The notes beneath the pieces were generated by a model. It saw nothing but the letters and a program-made list of their open reading frames with translations, searched no databases and was not told the DNA's origin. From positions 62,001 through 126,000 of the forward strand of contig QPMI01000097.1 of NCBI GenBank assembly GCA_004431415.1: a DNA stretch of 64,000 nucleotides, read 5' to 3'. Shown here in pieces: positions 20,926 through 31,139 of this stretch. The position numbers and the translations under genes are program-made. This DNA comes from Cyanophora paradoxa (lineage: Eukaryota > Glaucocystophyceae > Cyanophorales > Cyanophoraceae). Every line of letters starts with the position of its first letter. Within the stretch, counting starts at the first letter, position 1.

Positions 20926-21410
20926 TGCGTGATTCTGGAACTCTCCTGCCTTCGGGCGCAAACTCTCTGCCGTATGGCGCAAACTCGTGTTACCGTCCCT
21001 GTTGCCCTGCGTGCGCACTCACGTGTGCATTGCCTTGAACTCCGTTCGGCAGCCGAAGCTGAAAAGTACGAAGCCCTGGCCACCGGTGTCCGCACGGCGT
21101 CATCCGTCAGTTGTGCTTTCGCCTCTAACTCCTGTCAAGCATGTTCTCGTTACATTCTACGTCATACATACGCTCAGCTCAGCTCTCGCGTGCGGGCATC
21201 GACTTGGGCAGTTACCGTTACGTGGGTTGTGCGAAGTGACTCTGCTGACGGCCGATTAACTGCGCACTCTGTTATTTTTACAGCTGATGCCAAGCCAAGC
21301 TCTCGGGTTTTCGGCTCTCATCTCGTAACCCTTATACCTCTTTTCGTCGCTGGGACTGCCCCCCCGCCCAACATTCATCGCCTTCGTGCACCGCCGTGGC
21401 CTGATTAAAT

Positions 21411-24400
21411 ATGGTTAACATTGCATCCTTGAATGTGGGAGGGCTCAACAGTCCCAACAAGCTTCAGAAATTTGTGGAACGTTGCCGGAAGTTTGCCATT
21501 GCCCACAAGATAGACATCCTCTGCTTACAGGAAACTAAGCTGCGGGAATTTGATGCTGCTGGCCACGCCTTAGGAAAGCTCGAAAAGATTGCAACTGCCT
21601 GGCGAGGCCCATTCTTCCACTCTGCTCCGACTCAATCCCGCTCCACTGGTGTTGCCATCATGGTCACACCCTTCTTCGCTGCAGAGCACGAGGTTACGCT
21701 TGCTCGTCAGGATTCTGATGGACGCTTTATATCCGTATCTATTGCGTTTAAGGCATCGGGTTCCTTCCCGGCTACGAAAGTACTCTTGGCTTGTGTCTAT
21801 GCCCCCGCTAGTAATAACAGAGACCGCCTGGACTGGTGGCAGTCTTGTGTGCAGGCTGGGTATCTCTCCGCCACTATGCCTATGCTTCTTATCGGAGACT
21901 GGAATCACCGCACTCCAAAGCCTAATTCCCTGCAGCGCTCGTACCTTCGCACAACGATGACCTTCCACCAGCTTGATGATCTTGCGAACCATGCTCCGCC
22001 GCCTCCTGCCGGCGAGCCTGCATCTGCTTTCGCCCCAACTTATTCGCGCATTGTTAGCCTTAAAGCTGTTAACTCGCGCCTCGACTTTGCTCTTGCAACC
22101 AAGTGGTTCCAGCGCCGCCTTGCCACGTACTCGCTCCTAGCGCCGTCTGATGCGCTCCATCTTCAGCTTGACCACCGTATTGTTGTTCTCTCCTTTTCAG
22201 GCCCTCGTGTGCACCGTCACTCGCCCCGGTCCCGCGTGCAAGCGTTCCCGTACGATTTTGTCAGCAACCTGCCTGGACAGTACTCTCAGCGCGGCGACCC
22301 AGTCTGTCTTGACCCAGCTCTGCGCAAGCGTACGGAAACGCACTTAACTCAGTTCCTGAACACTGTCCTGCAAGAACGTGGGGACAATGGGGTAGTTGTT
22401 GATGCTGCCGCCTTTGATGACACATGGCGCGCATTCTGTAAGCGGCTCTGCAAAATGGCACGTAAACACAGAGCACATGTGATAAGCAAGCTATACACGC
22501 ATGAGCGCGCGGCGTACAAGGCGCTGGGCGATGTCGAGGTGAAGATCTACCGCTTGCCGCCCGGCTCCGATGCTGTCGCGCTGTACCGCGAGCGCACCCA
22601 GAGGCTTGAATCCCTGCGCGAACTTCAGAAGAAGGTCTCTCTCAACAATCGCCAGCTCGCTAGACTTCAGCACCGGCTCACGTTTGAAAGCGGCTCTAAG
22701 CGCGACTGGGCGCGGCTCGCCAAGCCCTCCTCCGTTGTTCCCCCGCCACTGCACTTCACCTCGGATGGTTCCACTGCTGTCGCTGTTGAGCCTGCCGCGG
22801 TTGCGAACTATTTGGCTAGGAAGCTTGAAGAACTGGGCGCTCCTACCCCTGCTTTCCTGTTGACTCAGACCTCTATCCTCGACTCTCTCTGCCCCCCTCC
22901 TGAACCCCCCGAGGACCCTACTGTTGATATCCCCCTTCCTGCTGCCCAGGATAATCCTTCCGCTGCTGCTTTCATTCAGCAATTTGGGGACGACCTCTTG
23001 CCTCATGTTCAGGGCACGGTCCCTCCTGCCTGGCGCACCCAGTCTAAAATCTCACCTGATGACGTAGCTTTTTCCATCAGTAAAGCATATGCCCATGGGC
23101 GCCAGGCCCGGATGGGATACCCGTTGGTGTCTTTAAGATGCACATTAAACCTTGGTCTGTTTTCCTGGCTGCCTACTTCCAGAAGGTTGCTTTTCAAGGC
23201 TTCCTTCCTGATTTTATGCGTGACTTGACCTATACTTTCATCTGGAAACGGGCTGGCCTACCCACTGATGCCTCGAAATACCGACCTATTGGAGTCTCTA
23301 ACACGCTCCTGCGCCTTTTTGAGCGGACTATGGTTACGCTAGCCAATCCAATCTTGCAACTCATCATTCCTGAAGATCAGTTTGGATTTGTACAAGGTCG
23401 GGATGTTCATAAAAACATCTTTGCAGTGCTGGCCACGTATACACGCATCCGCTACGCCAATTATGATTGTGTTATTGGTTCGACTCGGATCTCAAGTCTG
23501 CCTACGATCTGTTGCTCTGGGTTATTATGGCGCTCGTTCTCCATGTTCAACAGTGGCCCTGGCTTATCCGACGGATGCATCACTGCTTGTACAACCCTAG
23601 AGCTCCCCTCCGTGCACGTGTATTTGCGAATGGGCTCTTCTCTTCTGTTTTCTCACGTCTTGTGGGCACCATTCAAGGTGGTCCCTGGAGCCCAGTTTCT
23701 TTCATTCTCTCGATCAGCCCTCTACGTTCTCTCTTGCTTTCGCTCACTGATATACCCCGCCCTGTTGGCACCCCCCTTGTCCAGTTTGCTGACGATATTT
23801 ATCAACTGTTCCTGCTCCGCGCCCAGGGGCTATCTCTGCGTGACTCCCTCTTGGCTATCCATGCACGTTTTGGCTCTTTTAAACCTCTCTCTGGTCAGCA
23901 TTTATCTATGGAGAAATCTCTTGCAATCGTCCTCAGGGAACCTGCTCCCTCATCTTTGGATCTTGATCCTGCTGATCCCCTGCCTTTCCCTGTTCTTCGC
24001 GCCTCTGAGCTCGACCCCGCCTGCCATAAGCAGCTGGGTTTCCCGCATCAGCTCCTTCTTGATCGTGAGCATCATCAATCATGGAACATGATTCAGTATA
24101 AAGCGACCTTCTTTACGGAGACAGCTGTTGATTTCCAGTCCTCCCTTCTTGGACGGGTCGCATAGCCTATGCCTTCTGTCAGGGCGTATTGAGCTTCTAT
24201 ATTCGGGCAGTTCCAGCACCCCCTCTTATTCTCCGGGCTATCTCAAAATCCCTACAGACCTTCGTCTGGAAGCGTTCTTCGAATTCTGATGCGTTCATCT
24301 TACCCCATCAGGGCATGACCACTGCTTCGTGTCGGCCTGTATCTCTCGGTGGTCTCGGAGCACCCTCCCCTGAACACTTCCAGCTGGCCTTTGCCGCAAA

Positions 24401-27043
24401 CTCTTTGGAATCGTGGCTTGCTTCCCCGGCAGCTCTTCCTGGTCGAGAAATTATTGAGGCTTTCACGGAGAATGGTGGTTTCGGGCTCTGGCTTCCTTTT
24501 CTCAACAGGACTGATCGCCTGGTGAAACCACTGTGGCCTCCGCCTGCTGACCCGTTCTTTGCCATCTTCGAAGCTTGGCGGACTATTTTCGATGTCAAGA
24601 AGCCCTGCTGCGCTTGGGATTTCCTGCGTATGCCGATCATGCACCCCTGGTATAAGAAAGACACGTACTATGAGCGTGACTTCACATTTTCGCTGCTTTT
24701 CCGTCTCGGCTTCCGTTTCAACTATCAAATTTGGGATTTCTCTGGAGAACATACCCTCTATGTCGAGCCCTCCTATCCCGAGCAACTGCGCGACCAGCTG
24801 CATGCGCTCAATAATCGACTTGCGCAAGAGGTTTGGCGTTGTGGTAAAACTGCAGACTGGAAACACGAACCTGGAGGTCTCGCTATCGGCCCTTTCTCGA
24901 AACTTGCTGCTGAGCGCGTCTCGCTCCAGGGAGTAGCTCTCTGTCGCGTTCGCCTTCTTCCTGACACACAGCTCGCTTTCCATGAGATTGACGTGCCCTG
25001 CAATGTTTCGATTGACAGTCCCGTTGCCCTCCCCGATGTGCTTGCGATCCGGCCCGCGGCCCGTGCGATCGACTTCATTCCCGTGCCTGCGCATGCGCTT
25101 AGCCTTGTTAAGAACGCTTGCAAGTTGTCCTCCATGCCCGCACTCGTCCGGTTCCTCATGAAGTCGTTGCAGCTTTCCGACCTTGCACTCCGTCCGCTGC
25201 CACCGTCGTCTTCCCGTACGTTTGCGTTCTACTCTGACCGCGAGAACATCAGCGATCGCTCAAAGGAAGAGCTGCGCCTCTCTAAGTCGGTTGCGTACAA
25301 GCTGCCTGCTGCCCCGTCGCGTTTCACGGTTCACGACGTGTACAAGTACCTCTCCTCCCACGCTTTCATGGCGCCGACGACCGCTGAGACTAAGTGGCGT
25401 GCTGATCTCTCTCCTAAGTTCCTCTGGCCGCCAGGCTACGATGCTCGCACCGATCGCTTCCCCTGGTTCAATACGGTTATCCCCGACCTGCGCTACGCTC
25501 TCACGCAGCGCGTCCTTGACGGCTACTTTGCTCTGCGCTACAACACCCTCCGCACATCGTCCCGCATGGCTGCTATGGCTGCGCGTGATCTTCAGCGTCC
25601 CGCTTCGGCGAATTTGCTTGACAGTGAGCTTCTCTCTTCGCTATGTCCGGTCTGCCACCGGTACTGCAACGCACTGCACGTCTTTGCTCTTTGCCCCGTA
25701 GTGCAGCAGTTTTGGTCGCTTATCTTCCATGCCCTGCAGCTCCAGCCGATGCCCATTCCTTCTGCACGATTCGTTGCCTGGCTGCTCACTGGCTCGGTCC
25801 GTTTCTCTGATACTTGGATGTTTTTGCAGAACTGGGAGTGGCAGGTTGTTCGGATTCTTGGTCTGCACGTCATTTTCCGCTCGTATTCTCTGGCCTATCG
25901 TACAGGTCGCTCTGAAGCTGCTGCTACGTTTGCGATGGACCCTGACATACAGCTGCCCCTTACGCCTTCCTCCAAAACCGGTTTGAAGACGGCCACTCTG
26001 ATGTCTGCCCTGTTTCGCGAGCTCGACGATTTTATGGACATGCTTCCTCGCCGTTTACCTCGTTTCAAAGCTACTTACGTCCGTGGGACTTCCGTTTCAT
26101 CTCTACAGCTGACCCATCTCACTCTTCGTTTTGTTCTAACCTCTTGGACGCGGCTCGTGCTTATGACCATACCCTAGCCTCTTTTGAGCACTGCGAGCAT
26201 ATCACTCAGCCTGCCCCTAGCCCCGATTTAGCTCCTAGCTCCCTTGTTGCTCAGTTTGCCTATGCCAGTGCACGGCCTGTTCTATTGCAGCGGCTCGAAA
26301 AAGAGGATCTTGAAGGCTATGAATCCTCCCCTGACACTGGATCAGACTCCTCAGAGCTTTCCGACCTGGGCCCTGATGAACCTGATGATTCTTCTACAAG
26401 CTCCTCTTCGGATGACGACGACCCTCCTGAGGCACCGGACCCTGCTCCTGCTCCTGACCCTCTACTTCCTCCGTCTCCTTCGCCCTCTCACACTCCCCCT
26501 CACCCCCCGCCGGACTTTGACACTGAGGACGAGCCGCCTCTTCGCCGTCGCCGTGTCGATGCTTTGGACCCTCCTGCGCCAGCTCCTGGCGTTCTCGATG
26601 ATGATGCTGATGATCCCAGCTCGCCTCCGCTCTCTCCTCAAGTTATTATTGACCTCCTTGATCCCGAACTTGAAGCTTTATTTCTTTCTTCCCCTGAAAT
26701 TGCTGCTGATATTACTGCGGATGCTCCCAATGTTGGGGGCCATTCGTCGTCTCTTCCTTCTTCCTCTGTTCCTATGGACACTGATCCTGTCTTGGCTCCT
26801 GATTTCAACCTGAAGCGCCGTCGACCCTCTACCCCTGCTCCTCCTTGCCTCTCGGATGCCTATGGTTACCCAGACGGTACTATTGACCCATCTTTTCTTC
26901 CTTCCGTTAAACGTTTGCATCTTTCCTCTCCTGCTGACCTTTCAGTTCTCAGTGATGATTCGGGTTCTCCTGTGGTGCTCATTGACTATGATGCTGAAGC
27001 TGATGCCATGGACCTTCAATTTCTCTCCTCGACTGGGGTTTAA
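21411..27043 (+). mobile_element. Non-LTR (LINE) retrotransposon, frameshifted: EEP endonuclease, reverse transcriptase, zf-RVT, acidic C-terminal ORF
   Basis: The ATG at 21411 opens an AP-type endonuclease (SLNVGGLN, ILCLQETKL, MLLIGDWNHRTP, NSRLDFALA, QLDHRIVVLSF; residues about 1-270), then a Lys/Arg-rich linker. Reverse transcriptase follows in pieces: PDGIP/VGVFKMHIKPWSVF, KYRPIGVSNTLLRLFER, DQFGFVQGRD, motif A WFDSDLKSAYD (about 23475), motif B GTIQGGPWSPVSF (about 23670) and motif C VQFADDIYQL (about 23785). A zinc knuckle of zf-RVT type (CPVCHRYCNALHVFALCP) lies near 25645-25700. The last part (26144-27043) is acidic, Ser/Pro/Asp-rich. Apparent 1-nt frameshifts near 23110, 23470, 24165 and 26090 separate these pieces, so this copy cannot encode one intact protein as read. 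No poly(A) tail or target-site duplication was recognised. Confidence 0.92.
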
Positions 27044-27420
27044 AGCTCTAAACAGGATCGGGAATACCCCAGGCCGGCATTAGGAAGAGGCCCGCATTGG
27101 GATTTCGCCGATTGTTTTCCAGGTTTGCGTGTATGAGCGCCGGACCGCCGGGGCATACATGGTGAACTGTATAGGCGCCCGTCTGCGCCGCCACTACCCT
27201 TGTCTGGTTGGTTCACTGTCGATTGTGCTTCGGGCCTTCGGGTCCTTCGCCTTTCGTCAAAACCGCACAACCGGCTTGGGCGTGTCTTATACATACTCTT
27301 CTTCTTCTTCTTCTAGTCCTGTAATCTTTGTTACTGATGATGAGGACGAGCTTGACATTCCTTCTGTACTCCACCATTCTGCACTTTGAGACGCGATACC
27401 CCACCCGTGCCGTTCAGGGA
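27044..27420 (+). repeat. Sequence after the LINE, with second copy of the Ser-rich/TDDE signature
   Basis: 27296-27370 reads a Ser run then SPVIFVTDDEDELDIPS and shares TTCTAGTCCTGTAATCT and ACTGATGATGA-type words with 20785-20825. It may be the 3' end of the LINE or the truncated start of a second related element. Confidence 0.5.
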
Positions 27421-27541
27421 GCCGGTATCGGGGTGGGATTCGTGTGTTTGATATCTTTTTTATCTAATTTTGTAACCACCACCCAGACTCGGGCTCGAAT
27501 CCTGGGAGTGTCTTTTACTTGCTCTCTCTCTCTCTCTCTTA

Positions 27542-27632
27542 ATTTTGGCGTGCCAATCGCGGTACACACTGGGCTCAGTTTTCGTAGGCAAATCGAAATC
27601 GGCTCTACTACTAGGTCGAGGTGCAGGCCTTG
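27542..27632 (+). repeat. 91-bp copy of the 3' flank of the large coiled-coil gene (inverted relative to 31031-31120)
   Basis: TTTTGGCGTGCCAATCGCGG ... GGGCTCAGTTTTCGTAGGC ... CTACTAGGTCGAGGTGCAGG matches the minus strand of 31120-31031 with only a few differences. At 31 kb it lies just downstream of the stop codon of the coiled-coil gene, so 27.5 kb appears to hold a duplicated, inverted 3'-flank fragment. Confidence 0.8.
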
Positions 27633-27844
27633 TAATTGCCCGGAGGAGGAACTCTACAAGGAATGCTTGTGAATGCGATTTGGCCTCTACATTTGATGTC
27701 GACTTCAAAATGCAATCAGGCCTCCACATTTGATTCAAGGATTTGGAGTGCAGACAGCGCGTGTCGCGGCAACCCCGTGTAGGATCCCCCGGACGAGACG
27801 TCAACCCCGTGTAGGACGTGGACGAGACCCCGTGTAGGACGAGA

Positions 27845-27891
27845 CTTTTTTTCAGTCGGATAGATATCTGTATTCAGACACAAATTCGAAC
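27845..27891 (-). repeat. Partial copy of a spliceosomal intron (intron 1 of the 19-20 kb gene)
   Basis: On the minus strand it reads GTTCGAATTTGTGTC[T/C]GAATA ... CTATCCGACTGAAAAAA, matching 20218-20171 with about three differences. The match begins exactly at that intron's 5' splice-site GT. Confidence 0.75.
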
Positions 27892-27913
27892 GTTTACGCA
27901 ATTACCCAGAATT

Positions 27914-28090
27914 GCATTTGGACACGTACTTAAAACGCAGATCCGGGCTACAAGTGTGGGAATGTACACTGCGGCCGCTGCGGCCGCGGGCCCAGCCCAC
28001 CAGCGAGCTGGCCGGCCGGGCCCTGCGTGGCCCCCTAAGGAGAGTAATTATAATGCGCCTCCCCGCGGACACTCTGGCTAGCTAGAGCTT
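27914..28090 (+). repeat. Dispersed repeat family R, copy 3 (truncated)
   Basis: Starts GCATTTGGACACGTACTTAA and stops after GCTAGCTAGAGCTTCAT, lacking the 3' half present in the copies at 16335 and 30266. Confidence 0.85.
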
Positions 28091-28534
28091 CATCGCAGGT
28101 CAAAGCCAAGACGACCTAATTACGATCGTAATCGCAGATTTCGGAACTCGTTTTCGGAACGACGACGCCGGCGTGAGTAGGGAGTTCATCAAGCTTTCAT
28201 CCTGTTCGCAAGCTTTCAAGCAGTCACTGGGTGGTCTCGCGGTGGGGCGCCCCGACATGCGGTGGCCCAGTGGCGGTGGTGGGGCGGCTCGCGGCCCGGC
28301 CCGCCAGGCCCGCGGCTGCCCGAAAATCGTCACTTCCAGCTAATCGTCACTATACGTATACGAGATTTTCCTAGATGTATATATATTCGTATACATCTAG
28401 GAAAAATCCGCTTTTGGAGTTCAGCAGTCAAAATGCAAAGCAGTTCAATTACCCAAAATCTGCATCTGCTAGCGCAATGCTGCGCATGCTTGTGCAGACG
28501 CAGCACATCAGCAGGTGAACTGCATCTGCATCAT

Positions 28535-29290
28535 CTAGGCATCTGCATCTGCATCATCTAGGCATGAGAACGAAAGCTTCTGAGCTTGCTTTTCCAGATC
28601 TTTGCTCTTGATCTTTGCTCTCAAGATCTTTTGCTCTTGCTGTTGCTTTTCCTTTGCCAGAGCCTCCTCCTTGGCCTGCGCCTCCTTTTCAAGTGCCTCC
28701 TTCCGCTCGGCAAATGCAGTAACACTCTGCAAACCTGGTCCTTGCTCAACTCAGGCGTACAGCTGATATTTCATGATCAAGATTGCGCACCTACGGTCTG
28801 CTCACTCAACTTCGACAGGACTTCCTCTCGAGCCCCTGAGCCCGTAAATTCCAACGATCCGCCACGAAGCAAACGGGCCTCTTTCTCTTTCTTGTGGTGC
28901 TCAAGCAGCTCGTTTCTAATCCTGCTCTTATGTCAATGAAAAAATCATTGACTTTGATTTTGGAATGCGTCAAGCCACCTTTGATTTAACAGCTCTTATT
29001 TTCTGCCGGGAGATAGTTTACCGCTTTTTCTCTTGCCTCTCGTGCTCTTCTTCGCGTCGTTTGGCCTTCACGTCCTTGTCGTCCACTCCCCGCGCGCGCT
29101 TTAGCTTCTTCTCCAGCTTCGCCAGCTTCTTATCTGCCAGGCATAGGCTTCGGCGCTCAGCGAGGGGACAGGTTCGCGCACCCATTGCAGGGCGCGAGGG
29201 CGAGCTCTCAGCGCGCCGGGCCCGTTGTTCTAGCACGCGGGCACGCTTGGAGGGGCGATCGGCAAGCGAAAGCTGGAGCTCCGAGCAGAT
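28535..29290 (-). CDS. Coiled-coil protein, Lys/Glu-rich, partial gene model
   Basis: At least three minus-strand coding blocks: about 29285-29025 (SLADRPSKRARVLEQRARRA; LADKKLAKLEKKLKRARGVD; KDVKAKRREEEHERQEKK), about 28925-28795 (RIRNELLEHHKKEKEARLLR; AREEVLSKLSEQT) and 28732-28535 (VTAFAERKEALEKEAQAKEE; QQEQKILRAKIKSKDLEKQA), ending at the stop at 28535-28537. GT donors (GTAAAC, GTAGGT) and AG acceptors flank the blocks. The first exon and start were not found. Strong charged helices predict a coiled coil; family not recognised. The Asp/Ala-rich end (DDADADA) comes from a short GATGCA repeat that is duplicated just beyond the stop. Confidence 0.5.
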
Positions 29291-29666
29291 AGCTCCGCCA
29301 AGACTTTCGGGCGCCTTGTAATGAGTCGTGCGGCACCGTTCTAATTAAGCAATACGAACTGAGCTGGCGGAAGCCGGAGCCGGCCGCTACTGGCGGTGGC
29401 CGGTCGCTTCGATTCCGGAAAAGCAGCGTACGCGCGGCCCACTCAGGAAAAGGAGACTGCCCACGAAGACTGGTGTACCCCTCGACCGCCTGCTCTGAGG
29501 CTGCTCAGACTGCTCTAGCCCCGCCCCCTTGCCGTCCAGAGCGAGCAGAGCGCTTTAGGCGCTGAGGCATCATCACGGGAGATCCAGCCCAGCCCCAGCG
29601 GCCCGGCAGCAGCTGCAGGATCACAAAGAAGCTGCAGGCAGGCTAAGACGAGCTCTGCGCGCTAGC

Positions 29667-30229
29667 ATGGCAGATGCAGAACAACAAGTCGAGCTGGACG
29701 ACGAGTTGTGCGAGTGCGCGCGATACGGAGAGCTGGAAGAGCTGCGGCAGCTTCTTGATCGTGGGGCTTCCGCGAACGCAAAAAATGAGATGGGAACTAC
29801 AGCACTGCATTTTGCCGCCGGTGCGCACGCGTCGCACGATCGCTGCCGAGGGCTTGCTGACGGATCGGTCAGCAAACGGCCATGCTGAGATTGTCGCTGC
29901 CTTGGTCGAGCGCGGTGCGAACACTAAGGCGAAGAACGATGCTGGAAACACGCCTCTGCATTGGGCAGCCCTGAATGGACACGTAGAAGTAGCCTGTTTG
30001 TTGACGCAAGCTGGCGCTGACATGCACGAGCTCAACGCCGCAGGGAAGTCGCCAGTGTGCGTGTAGTTCACTGTTTCGATCGCGTTTAGCGCTGTTAATA
30101 TCGTGCTGAACTGCCCTCTGTCGCAGAGACGAGGCAACACTGAATGGAAAGAACGAAGTACTCGAGGCTATGACTCAGCGGCCGATGACGGGAGCGCCGG
30201 AACAGCAGCAGGATTTGGATGAAACATAG
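29667..30229 (+). CDS. Ankyrin-repeat protein, 146 aa, three exons
   Basis: Exons 29667-29820, 29873-30056 and 30127-30229 join in frame with GT-AG introns of 52 and 70 bp. Ankyrin units are clear: CARYGELEELRQLLDRGASA-NAKNEMGTTALHFAA, then ANGHAEIVAALVERGANTKAKN-DAGNTPLHWAA, then NGHVEVACLLTQAGADMHEL-NAAGKSPV, ending in a polar tail. At about 3-4 repeats it resembles small stand-alone ankyrin adaptors that bind protein partners; the partner is unknown. A family R repeat begins 36 bp after the stop and may supply its 3' UTR or terminator. Confidence 0.85.
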
Positions 30230-30265
30230 AACCATTGATTTGATTTGGCGAATGGCGTTGGACTC

Positions 30266-30544
30266 GCATTTGGACACGTACTAAAACGCAGGTCCGGGCT
30301 GCAAGTGTGGGATGTACACTGCGGCCGCCGCGGCTGCGGACCCAGCCCACCAGCGAGCTGGCCGGCCGGGCCCTGCGTGGCCCCCTAAGGAGAGTAATGT
30401 GCCTCCCCGCGGACACTCTGGCTAGCTAGAGCTACATGTGCCTGCACGGCGTGGTGCTGCATCGCGTCTTGTGGGGGCGGGGGTCGTCTCGGGGCGGTGG
30501 CGGGAGCCCCTACGGGCCCTGGGGGGGCCGACATGGAGTCAGCC
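30266..30544 (+). repeat. Dispersed repeat family R, copy 4
   Basis: Starts GCATTTGGACACGTACTAAA and ends near GACATGGAGTCAGCC. It is nearly full length and sits directly downstream of the ankyrin gene. Confidence 0.85.
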
Positions 30545-31139
30545 ATGGAGTTTCGTCTGGTTCGAATTGTGCCGGCGGAGGCGATCAAGGGGGCGCGGTG
30601 GGGGCCGCGGGCGGCTGGAGGAGCTCTGCCTGGCGGACGCGGGGCTGGGGCAGCAGGGCCTCGAGGAGCTCGCGCCTAGCCGGCTGCCGCCTGTACTGTA
30701 CTGGCCTAGCGCTAGCGCTTACCCCCCAAGACACCACGCGGCAACCACCATGGCCAATGCACAATTTTACAGCGCACTAGCAATTGCGAACTTTGGCCGG
30801 GATCCCGCCACGCGGATCCCGCCACGCGGGCCACGCGAGCCGCCCCACCGCCACCGCGTGTCGGGGCGCCCCACCGCGAGACCACCCAGTGCCTGCCGCC
30901 TCTTCTGACGCGATGCGGCTCCATCTTTTCTTTTTGCTCGTTTGAGCGGGGGAGGCCTTCGGGGCTCGATTTCGATCGAGTAGCATTCCTCTTCCTTAGG
31001 GCCCTGGCGGGAACAGGCGAGCCTCCGGGCAAGGCCTGCACCTCGACCTAGTAGTAGAGCCGATTTCGATTTGCCTACGAAAACTGAGCCCAGCGTGTAC
31101 CGCGATTGTCACGCCAAAATGCATGAGGCCGTGATGACT
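30545..31139. other. Intergenic, no gene; holds one arm of an inverted duplication
   Basis: 31031-31120 is the partner of 27542-27632. The rest is unique GC-rich sequence with CCGCCACGCGGATCCCGCCA-type short repeats near 30805. Confidence 0.4.
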
